Shown here piece after piece: positions 54,071 through 64,000 of a DNA stretch of 64,000 nt. The DNA is taken from contig QANZ01052890.1 of the NCBI GenBank assembly GCA_003254925.1, positions 64,360 to 128,359 on the forward strand. Direction: 5' to 3'. A program made the translations under genes and the position numbers. The stretch comes from Chamaecrista fasciculata. Its lineage: Eukaryota > Streptophyta > Magnoliopsida > Fabales > Fabaceae. Under the pieces are notes generated by a model. The model worked only from the letters and a program-made list of their open reading frames with translations, was not told the DNA's origin and ran no database searches. The number at the start of each line of letters is the position of its first letter. Position 1 is the stretch's first letter.

Positions 54071-54487
54071 ATAGGAATGTCCAGTCATCATGCCACGTAT
54101 TTAAGTCAGACAAACAAAATGACACATAAGTAAAAATAGGAATGTCCAGTCATCATGCCACGTATTTAAGTCAGACAAACAAAATGACACATAAGTAAAA
54201 AAAATTGCCATATGAGCATTGAATCAAAATTGGGGGCATAATTGAAACCTTAGTTTTACATTGAGGACGCCTGAACAAAATAAAAAGTTAGGGGTATAAC
54301 TGAAAAAAAAAATAGGAATGTCCAGTCATCATGTCACGTATTTAAGTCAGACAAACAAAATGACACATAAGTAAAAAAAATTGCCATATGAGCATTGAAT
54401 CAAAATTGGGGGCATAATTGAAACCTTAGTTTTACATTGAGGACGCCTGAACAAAATAAAAAGTTAGGGGTATAACTGAAAATTACT
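54071..54487. repeat. Nested tandem duplications in the right arm
   Basis: A unit beginning ataggaatgtccagtcatca occurs at 54071, 54136 and 54312. The first two are 65 bp apart. A 176-bp block (54136-54311) is repeated from 54312. The left arm has no such duplication. Confidence 0.9.
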
Positions 54488-54517
54488 GTAAACGTAGGGG
54501 CACCAAAGGTGTTTTGC

Positions 54518-55594
54518 TTATAGTCTTTAAATAAGTTGGATTAACTAGTTGTTTGTGTTTTTATTAATGGGATTAACTAGCAAATTTTTTTTTGGTCTGA
54601 AACTAGTTGAATATTTTTTTTCGGCGTGAGAAACTAGTTGAATTGATGCATGTGCTTAGTATAAATAAATAACAAGAATAATAATTTTTGTTCAAAACTG
54701 TGTAATTTTTTTTTTATTTAGAATTTCAAATGGTCGTGTTACATATCGAATTGAAGAATATGTGAATAATAATTTTTGTTCAAAACTGTGAAATTTAATT
54801 ATTTTTTATCTTTCCATCAAACCTCAATTTTCTTCTCGGTAGTATACTCCAGGTGCTTACCAATCAGATGATGACAATACAGTAAATCTAACATATTTTT
54901 TGAGATTTCAATATAAGTCTAACCATATTTCGAAAATACACAAATCTAAATCGAAGGCGCTCCTCTACCTATCGAGCATCGATTGTGGTCTCGCTTCCTA
55001 GTCCCATCTCTCACAGAATCTTTGCCGTTTGAAATCTGCCATCTACGTCGAATTTTTATAGTTAGAACTGAAAATTGAATGTCCTGCTGATTATTTGAGC
55101 GTCTCAATGGTCAACATACCGTCCGAGCATACTTAGGGTTTGCCATTTACACCGGAAATTATGCTCCAGCCCCTGACCATCGGCCTCGCTCCATCTTTCC
55201 TTATCGATTTGTTATTTTCGGGCTATTCAGGCATGAAAGTTCTAACATAATTGCTGTGAGTTTCTTTAAGGATGTCGTTTTGCATCCTTGTTGTAGTCAT
55301 CGTTGCAGTTTAGGAGTTTTTTTTTTTTAAAGGAATAGTTAGGGTTTCATGTATCAAGTTTAAGCCATTTATCGTTCTTTTTTAGGTCTCCAGAGGGAAA
55401 TCGACTAAACACTACCCGTCTAGGTTTCAGGTTGTTTGGTTGCTTAATTTATTGGCATCTGCGGTTTTATCTTCTCCTATTTGTATTTTCCATTTCTTTG
55501 ATGTGGGAGGAAGTTGAGGGTATGAGGTTTAAATTTTGGGGCCTTGTCTTGCACGAGAAATAGAAATTTATATCCGAAGTGAAGGGGTAAAGAC
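54518..55594. promoter_or_regulatory. Upstream region and probable 5' UTR of the kleisin gene
   Basis: No gene seen. The last few hundred bases before the start codon contain pyrimidine-rich stretches and possible 5' UTR introns (acceptor-like tttttttaggtctccag at 55379). The exact transcription start cannot be set from sequence alone. Confidence 0.4.
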
Positions 55595-56265
55595 ATGTTT
55601 TATTCTCAGTTTATATTGGCCAAGAAAGGACCGCTTGGGACAATATGGATAGCGGCACATTTGGAGAGGAAGCTCCGGAAAAATCAAGTTGCCGATACTG
55701 ACATTGGCGTCTCTGTGGGTCAGTTTACATCTGATAATATTTACATATATACATCTATTATAATGATACAGTTTTAAGCTTTGTGTTATTTTGTGAAGGA
55801 TAGGAGGAACTTGAAGCTTGTCTCCTTTATTACGTAGAAAAGAACATAATGTTTATTGTATATTGCTTTCTTGGAAATCTAATAGTACCTTTTTTCTATA
55901 TGCAATCTTATCGGTGTATTGTCTTCCCAGGATTTTCTAGAAAAAATATTACCCTTTTTCACTAGTTGAAGGAGCTGTTTCCCGGGCATCCTTCATTCCT
56001 TCTTGTGCATGGCCAACGATTACTTCATTTACTTGTGTTGGGGCTTCCTTGTTTATGCAAAGAGGGATGGGATGGATTCTATTGTTTAGGTTTTCTGGCC
56101 TTGTTTTGAGTTGTTTGTCTAATATGATGTATTTTATTTATTTGTACGGACACATTTAGCATGGTCCATATCATTCTGTTCTCTATTTATAAATTTTTTT
56201 CTTTTTTAAAAAATCATGTTGAGCTTGTACTTATTAAAGATACTAAAGGTGCTGCATGATGCTAG

Positions 56266-56299
<34 letters not shown>

Positions 56300-59200
56300 G
56301 ATATGCTGTGATTTTGCAGCATGATTTGTTTGAAAATTATGTCTTTTAAACCTTTTGCATTTATAGATATTCATTGTTTATGGTACTTATTCATGTTGTC
56401 TTGCTTTGTTCATTATCTTGTTCTTCATACTTTATGAAGCCACATCAAGGCAAAAGTACATTTTTTGTCCCTCAAGTTTATGGTCATTTTCCATTTTACA
56501 GTGTCAATTTTTTCCTTACTAATTCGGCTATGGATGGGATTGGCAAATTAGATTATCTTACCACTAATTTGGATGACATTAGCACTTAGAGCAAATTTGA
56601 GCTTCTGTAAACATTAGAGATGCAATTGAAAATAAACTTAAACATTGGTGATGAAAATTATCTTTTAACCCTTGCCCATTTCCTGGTTCCCCTTTTCTTT
56701 ATCACTGTTTCCTGGTGTTTGTTTTTGTGGTTTACAAATTACAAGAGTATACTATTTTTGCAGTAGTAGTTTCTTTTTAACTTAAATATCATCAATCATT
56801 TAGTTGTTTTTTTAATGAAATCATTAACTTAGAATGAGTTTGTGCACCTTATGTTGAGTTATTTGGTACATATACAGTAAGTGAAAACCTAACTTGAGTA
56901 ATTTGAGGTTTGTCACCTGATTATTCACTTAAAATCAAGGATATTGTACTTTTCTTCCTGTATAATTTTGAAGTGCATGCAGTTCTAATAAGGAAAAAGT
57001 GTGGGAAGGATTGGTTTGTGTAGCCATACTTGGTAAAAGTCTAATATTTTATGAATTATAACTTTTGCAGTTTCTTGAATTCTGTGATACTATTGTGGAT
57101 GTCAATATCCACAGACAAGGAAATAGATAATTTCATAATACATTGTAAACATTGTCTGTGCTGCATGTGTTATAGTTATACTCTAGTTTTGATTACATGT
57201 CATGCTTTCTGATTTTTATGTAGTTACTTTTATCGACAGATTCGATTCTTTTTCCTGAAGTACCAATTGCACTCCGTTTGTCCAGTCATCTTCTGCTTGG
57301 TGTAGTGAGGATATATTCTAGAAAGGTGAATTACCTTTTCGATGATTGCAGTGAGGCTTTGCTTAAGATTAAGCAAGCTTTTCGCTCCACTGCAGTTGAT
57401 TTGCCACCTGAAGAGTCTACTGCACCTTACCATTCCATCACATTACCTGAGACTTTTGATCTTGATGATTTTGAGCTGCCAGATAATGAGATATTCCAAG
57501 GGTTAGTTTCAGAGCACTTGCTCATATGCTTGCCTGAACACTAGCTGTTTCTACGGATGTTGTGACTAGTGAAGCAACGATTTTTACATTTAAAGCTATA
57601 ATCTCTTCATTGTTACAGATTCCTTATGTGGTTTATTGTGCAAGGATTGGTCTATATTCTGAATGGTGATTTTATGATGTAGATTCCCTTTTTTCTTTTT
57701 TTAACAACCAAGTGTATTTCTTGTGAACATGCAGCAACTATGTTGATCATCATGTCAGTACAAGGGAGCAGATTACATTACAAGATACCATGGAGGGTGC
57801 AGTATACACTACTTCACAGTTTGGATTGGATGGTGAGTTTGTTTTAGTTTCTAGTTTGATGGTAAATCTAACGCATGCAATGGAGGATATTTCCTAAGTA
57901 ATACTTAACTTAATACATGTGATTTCAGAGAGGTTTGGTGATGGTGATGCTTCTCAAATTGGTTTAGACCTTGAGGAGGTAATTTTCCCTCCCTTTTATC
58001 ATTTTCTTACACATGAAGCAGGTATTTGAAATAATTTTTTATATATTTATTTTTAGTTTAATTTTATATTTTACAGATATTTTTATCTATATGATTCTTT
58101 AGTTTTTCTAATCATAGAATTGATTTAGATTCCATATTTGTTTTTGTGTTGGTGATCACCTAGGAATCATGGCTATATGTTCACTATTAAGTGTGCTATT
58201 GGAGACTTGTTAATTACTTATGTTAATATGTGCATTAAATTCATTTTGGAGTTTTTTTATGTTATTTGTTTTTGCATGTTTTGTTTATGATTCTTACATT
58301 CTGTCTGGTTTACAATTTGGACATATATCTTAGTGATTTGTGATAATCTTATTTAATATCTATCAGAATGACTAATCAGTGAATTTATTTTTCAAAAAAG
58401 TTTCTTTTTTCTCCTTAAAGTCTATAGTTATTTTTCTTTATGTCCCAAAGTTTGTTTTTTTTTTTCTTTTTTGGGTGTCAATTTTGACTGAGAAGGTTTT
58501 CCCTCTTAATTTCATCTTAAAAGTTTTCTTAAATTCTCAATATTGTTCCAATGAATGATGACATCCAAATTAAAATAAAGTTAACTGACCTTTCAAATGT
58601 GTTGGTTGATGATGATTTACAGGATGCAAACACTAAGATGAATTTGGTCAAGCAGATAACATTGGATCAAATATTACCATTGGGAATTTTTGTAAATACT
58701 CAGGATAGATTGGTCACCATAAAATCCTTTTGGTTGAAATTGAAAATGACCCCAAACTACAAACACACTAGGAAAGAAACTAAATCAATTAATAGATAAA
58801 TTTACTTACAAAATGAAATAGAAGAAAATGATTTATTTGTTTCTCTCATACTAGTGGCTTATTTATTTTCCTTGGTTATCATCATGGGCTTTGTGAGTAC
58901 GGTGTTAGTATCATGTGTTACACCTACACTTTGATATTGCCTGCATTGGTCCATTGCAATGTTCATTACAGTTCATTGCTATGAGTTCTTGTTGCAGCCA
59001 TGCACCATGCTTCACAAAATGACTATGACTGCCATCGTTTTTTTTTTTTTTTTAATTCTTGTCTATATCATTTTTGCATCCTTTTATAACCTAATCGGAT
59101 GATAGCAGGATCTGCTAGTGGAAAAGTCATCTACTTTTGATCATGATGGCATATCAGAGTAAGATTCCTCCCTTTATGTCTTGTATCTTTGTCTAGTGTT

Positions 59201-62200
59201 ATTCTGTGTCATCATTCACAAGGAAACCATGATTTTTCTGACACCCTCTATACAATTATCATGATTGCAGTGCTAATCTCCAAATATCCATACAATCAGA
59301 GAAGCCTCTGGAAGAAAATGAGGGGAAAGAAGTGGTAAAAGACAATCTGGGTGGATTGGAAGTGATCGTCAGTGGAGGCAAGGTTAGTTTAGTTTATAGA
59401 AGTATTTATATTCCTACGAGTGTTTGCTTTTACTCTTTGTTGTCTTTTTGTCATTTTTTTCTCTTTTAAAGGGTTGATGGTGTAGATAGTTTGTCTTCTA
59501 GTCATGTTGAGACTTTGAGTTAATGGTTTCTTATGGATTTAACAAAGGAATTGTCCAATCTGATCAGGTTGATGGCAAATCATCTGGTACTGAAGTCGGT
59601 GAATATGCTCATGGTCCATCTCCTCCTGGACTAAAAGAGCCGAACTTGTTTAGTACTGAGGTGGCTCAGGTCATCAATGAAGCAGAATATCATAATTCAA
59701 CTGATTTAGTATCAAAGAAGATTGCACCTAAAGTCTCCTCAGATAGAGAGGAAGATCCTGTTGATTACTTTATGCAAGATCATGTGAAGAACGGTAGTGT
59801 TGTGGATTTGCATAATGAGGAGACTGAATGCCTCTTGGTTGACAGCAAAAGAGGGGGAGAGGAGCATTTGGTATGTTTAGATGTGGCTAAGAATCAGGAA
59901 AACTTGGTAGCCAATGATCATTTCCTAACATCATTACAAGAATGTACAGATGGGAAGTTAAGTGCTTCTGGTGTAGCTGAGAAGGTGGAAGACTTGCATG
60001 ACGGAGTTGTTATAAATAATGAACCAGTTGTGGTTTCTCTGGACCAAACTGTTATGAAGTCTGTGGTTTCTGGAGATGTCAGTGTAAATGAAACTGTTGC
60101 ATCGCCTAGTTGTTCTCATGTCACATTTGATCTGGAGGACCCCTGTACCAAACTTTTGTCTAACTCAGATGTCTGTAAAGAGCATGAATCTGATGGTCAT
60201 CTAGAGGATAACCGAGCATTGTCAAAGCATGGGATTGTGGTGGAAAATGATTTTGCTAAAATTGAGGAAGAATCCACTCCCTCTGTTGAGGCTAAAGTAT
60301 CCAGTGCTGTGAATCTTCTAGGTTCACCTGGGAGACCTGAGGTTGTTGATGTTGAAGCTCAGACCTCTCAAGAACTTAATGAAGTAGACGCTTTGAACCA
60401 TGTGGCTCATGAAGCTGTGCATTGTAATGAATTACATCTTCAGCCGTGCTCCTCTGGTTTGAGCAAGCCTGATGTGTTGTCTATTGGAGGTAAAAGTTCA
60501 GTGTTGCATAAAATTGTGAAATTTTCTTTTCTGCTTTCTCTCCTATCCTTTGTCTGTCTCGCTTTCTAACTGAGGAGCACCAAAACAGGTTGTTACGCTG
60601 AACTTATAGAACAATCTCACTCCATTTCTTTATTTCAGGGATGATTGTTTTAGTGCCTACTGCATCATGATGTTGTGTTGACCTCTACTGTTAAAAGTGT
60701 AGACTTCATTCATGACTTACAGGAATTTTTTATGTGGCTGAGTTTTTTTTTTTTTTTTTTTGTAGGAAAAGTGGATTTATAATACTCATCCAGAGTTTTT
60801 ATGTGCCTGATTTTATTTTGTTAATTAGTTATATTGTAGATATATGATAACTCAGACAGATACAAATCATGGACTTTTTGGTGGTTTTAATTTTTACAGG
60901 TGAACAGTGTCTTCTAACCACTCTTTCAGATCCTGCTTTAGGTGATCATCAGATGACTGAGCAATCTGCGTGTGAGGAAATTCACCCAGATTTGGGGAAG
61001 TCAGATGACCAACTTGGGAGTCAAATCTTTAGTGATGATCAAGTAAAAAGTGACAGCAAATCTGCGTATCCTGAAATGCCAGCACCTGAAAAAATGCTCT
61101 CAGCATATCAAATTAGTGTTGAACCTAATGATTTGCTGATGGACTCTACACCTGATAATCGGGATATAGCCAGCAGCATTATAAATGTTGAAGGGGTAAA
61201 ATGCATCTCAGGTAAGAAGCGAAGTTTTACAGAAAGTACACAGACATTACAGAGTGTGGATTTGGCTGAATCATATGGAGGAACACTATCCAAGAGAAGT
61301 GCAGAGTTCATCCCTGATGACGATGATTTATTGTCTTCCATTTTAGGTATTAAAGTGATTCCTTAATGCTTTTTTTTTTTAATAAATATTTGTTCAGTTA
61401 CAATGTTTCATTTCTATCAGAATTAAGTCTTGGATGAATTCTTTTTGTTGCTTTAGTTGGAAGAAGATCTTCATTTTTGAAGGTTAAATCCACTCCTGCG
61501 GCCTCTGAAGTGGCATCAATAAAACGTTCACGCACTGCACCTCGCACTAGCACCTTAAAGAGGAAGGTGCTGATGGATGATACAATGGTCTTGCATGGCG
61601 AGTATGTTTTTATGATGTTCATCGGTTCAATGACACATTCACTTCCACTTTACTTTATGTTCATCGGTTCAATGACACATTCACTTCCACTTTACTTTAT
61701 GTTCATCAGAAACAAAGAAGGATTAGAGAGGAAACCATATTTTTGTCTGCTTTCTAATATCGAGCCCTACGAAGATTTATCACTCCTTCTGGACTTGGCA
61801 CTAAAGATTTTGTAGTTAGTATACCACCATAAAGCAATTTTAGCCTCTGATATTTAGTACGTGAGCAATCCCCTAAACTCTGATTAGATAGTCATCCTTG
61901 AAGATAGCACATATAGTACAAGGTTGAGGATTTACAGTAATTTGCCTTACCTCAATACTAATCCCATTCTGTGAGCCTCTCCAATAATTCCTTCATTGTT
62001 GGTACCTTCTTGCACTCTCATTTTCCAGTATACTTACCTATAAGAAGTTTGTTAATATATACCCATCAAACTACTCACTCAACCAAAAGACTAGGAGAGG
62101 TAATATTTTAGTAATAAAGTCACACTAATGTCCACTATCTTGATTCTTAATACCTTCACCATTGAATTTGTAGCCTCTAATTTTGATTAATCTAGAGAAA

Positions 62201-64000
62201 GAAGTGCTAGTTCAAGGCATGTAGAATATACGAAATGTGGATGATGGCCAATATCCTAGATTTTCTTCTAACTTCCATATCCAAACCTTAGTACTTCTCT
62301 TAGTGGTTTCTAATTCTATAATTATATTTCTCTATGGATGACCAATTATTCTACTCTTTTTGGTCCTTCATGTTAAATAGCATGGGGCTCAGCATTGACT
62401 GAAAAAACAGATATGAAGGCTCTACCTTGTCAAATCTGTCTCACAATTACGGCCGAGCCATAAAAAATAGTGTACATTATTCTGAATGGTAGATCCATGT
62501 TCAATTCATGTTTTAGACTCCAATACACTAGAAAATAGGTATGGCCAAGTTTCATACCGAAGACTTGTTTATCTTTTAGCTCCTTAAGTCTGAAGATACT
62601 GGTCTAGATTTACTGGCATTCATCTTTCTAAGAGGGTAGACCCTACACCTACTTTAGACTGTCAAAGATACTAAAGGATGCATGAGTATGGATTCTTATT
62701 AATTGGCGGGTGATAATATACTCATAAATTTATCTGTTTTCTTCATTGGTTAATGCTTGAATTATTGAGAACTGTAATTTTCCCATACATTTCCTCGTTA
62801 ATGTTTGAATTTATTTTAGAATTTATGGTTTCCGCATCTGCTTTCTTGCTTTATGCTCTATGCCACACCTTATTTTCTCGTTTTAGAATACTTATAAATT
62901 TTTCTTTCTTTCTTTCTTTAGTACAATAAGGCAACAGCTAACAAATACTGAAGACATACGTCGCATACGGAAGAAAGCTCCTTGCACTCACCATGAAATA
63001 TTAATGATTCGAAGACAATTTCTGGAGGATGAAATTTTTCAGGAACCTACATTCACGGGTGAGTAATGTCTGTGTTGTGCTATGGCTTTCAGGCGTATAC
63101 TCTAACCTCCTGGCTTCCCCAGAGAATATATCGCCAGCCTACAGACTCTTCATATTATAATTTGATATAGCTTCTTGCATCATTGTAGAGTCTCATTATG
63201 ATCTGCAAGGTGATCTAGTCTGGTAGTATGCTATTTGAAAAACGGGAAAGGAAAATATGTGATCTCCAGTCAATTGATCACCTTTTCCTCTAATGTCAAA
63301 TGACTTGAGCATACATGTGGCAATTGTCTGTAACCCATAACCATTTAGCCACTCTAGCCCAAAAATTAAATGGATAATACATGATTAAATAGGTCATACT
63401 AGGTCCAATCAAATCAAACTATTATTTATTTGCCTCTCCTACTTGTGCGGTGTGGAGTCATGCTATGGCCTTTGAATTTCTGTCTGTTTTGCGTGAAGCT
63501 CTTTAAGTTTTTATGTTTCTCTGTATTTATTAATACCTCATGATGAAATTTGACATTTTGCCCTGGAAGTGTTGGCTGAAAAAAAAAATTCTTTTAAGTG
63601 TTGTCTCTTATTCGTGTGCTGGTGGACATTGCAATTATTTTTCAGTTATCCTATAACCCGGGGTAGGGGAAGACCAATAAAACCTATCCACAAAACTACT
63701 TGGAAAGATTTATCTATCAATAACCTAACGGTTGACATGTGCAAGGATAGAAAGCGTTGGCGTCAGTTGATCCATATAGCCAACCCCATCTAGTGGGAAA
63801 AGGCTTTGGTTGTTGGTTGTTGTATTCTCATTGCTCAAATTGATTTTCATGAGTGTGTCATGTGACTGGATTTACACCTTTTCATTTCCCTAATTTGGAG
63901 TGAGAAACATTGCATCTATTTATGGAAGGGCATTTAAAGCTGAACCATTTCTTGTATATCTTTCAGGTGTATCAGCTGATTTGATACTTATGCGAAATGA
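55595..64000 (+). CDS. RAD21/SCC1 cohesin subunit, SYN4-like, 5' part
   Basis: Alpha-kleisins close the cohesin ring around sister chromatids in the nucleus and are cut by separase. Exons: 55595-55718, 57240-57501, 57735-57832, 57929-57978, 59109-59158, 59271-59382, 59568-60489, 60900-61346, 61457-61601, 62922-63058, 63967->64000; phases all agree. The N-terminal Rad21/Rec8 domain (residues 1 to about 103) begins MFYSQFILAKKGPLGTIWIA and includes SSHLLLGVVRIYSRKVNYLF, which binds the SMC3 neck. Next come an acidic linker with LPETFDLDDFELPDNEIFQG and a long, poorly conserved, acidic exon 7. Then follow KKRSFTES, IPDDDDLLSSIL and VGRRSSFLKVKSTP, which match plant SYN4-type kleisins. The SMC1-binding winged helix lies beyond the window. 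Confidence 0.95.
56268..56296. repeat. (CT)n microsatellite in kleisin intron 1
   Basis: About 14 CT units in a row. Confidence 0.9.
56447..56675. mobile_element. Possible MITE in kleisin intron 1
   Basis: 'ggcaaaagtacattttttgt' on the left and a loose inverse 'attatcttttaaccctt' on the right, with 'ctcaagttta' against 'taaacttaaac'. Weak and without a target duplication. Confidence 0.4.
61615..61708. repeat. 42-bp tandem repeat just after the exon 9 donor
   Basis: Units beginning atgttcatcggttcaatgac start at 61615 and 61657, with a third partial start at 61699. It lies in intron 9 of the kleisin gene, 13 bp after its 5' splice site. Confidence 0.93.
63655..63823 (+). mobile_element. 3' end of an RTE-type LINE in kleisin intron 10
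   Basis: The + strand reads TRGRGRPIKPIHKTTWKDLS, then DMCKDRKRWRQLIHIANPI and a stop. This is the C-terminal tail of plant RTE reverse transcriptases (GRGRP..TW...D...DR..W...I..A.P). It is followed by 'aaaaggctttggttgttggt', the usual RTE 3' end with TTG repeats. The rest of the element is absent. Confidence 0.85.

Larger units (their letters stand above)
51325..54517. mobile_element. Long-TIR element carrying a captured LRR-kinase fragment
   Basis: Ends GCAAAACACCCTTTCGTGCC and inverse GGCACCAAAGGTGTTTTGC. The arms continue inwards for hundreds of bp: cccctaacgttt..., 'tgactggacattcctat' against 'ataggaatgtccagtca', 'cagtccctggatttac' against 'gtaaatccagggactg', 'ccctaaaccctaaaa' against 'ttttagggtttaagatt'. 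Between the arms lies 52434-52932, host-like DNA. A solo LTR sits in the left arm and a hAT-type element in the right. Without them the element is about 1.6 kb. No transposase was seen, and a 9-bp duplication was not found. This resembles a Pack-type non-autonomous element. Confidence 0.78.

Overview
The window is nuclear DNA of a eudicot plant: AT-rich, with intron-rich genes using GT-AG splice sites, and intergenic DNA full of plant transposon relics (long-TIR MITEs, solo LTRs, L1- and RTE-type LINE pieces, an Au-like SINE). It is a draft assembly with three N gaps (9 Ns at 13763, one N at 23485, 265 Ns at 29102). The species cannot be named from the sequence. I did not find a new biological system. 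The unusual content is in nested mobile elements, a decaying LUC7 gene copy and possible alternative splicing.

Six protein genes, all on the + strand, could be rebuilt exon by exon with consistent reading phase. (1) 1-3498: 3' part of glutamine:fructose-6-phosphate aminotransferase, running in from the left. (2) 9815-15386: EMC10, a subunit of the ER membrane protein complex. (3) 16826-21666: a bacterial-type peptide chain release factor 2 (PrfB/HCF109 type) with SPF and GGQ motifs. (4) 25448-32365: an LCAT3-like phospholipase A1 with a complete Ser-Asp-His triad. (5) 40571-49672: an ELF9/Tat-SF1/CUS2-like RNA-binding splicing factor (GYF-like domain, RRM, UHM). (6) 55595-64000+: the N-terminal part of a RAD21/SCC1 alpha-kleisin (SYN4 type), running out at the right. 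Genes 5 and 6 are neighbours in the same order and orientation as ELF9 and SYN4 in Arabidopsis, here separated by about 5.9 kb of mostly transposon DNA. The six genes do not form one pathway.

A LUC7-like U1 snRNP gene fragment lies on the - strand at 6377-7616. It is a pseudogene: a 326-bp solo LTR with a 5-bp target duplication sits in its last recognisable exon, a splice acceptor is lost, and two arginine codons changed in a CpG-decay manner. A 5'-truncated LINE with a 17-bp target duplication lies next to it.

Mobile elements fill most of the rest. Many are foldback MITEs with exact 9-bp target duplications (Mutator-like). 33263-36646 is an LTR with an 85-bp tandem array, itself split by a 2.4-kb solo LTR. 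51325-54517 is a long-TIR element that captured a piece of an LRR receptor-kinase gene and was later hit by a solo LTR (TSD GCCCC) and a hAT-type element (8-bp TSD).
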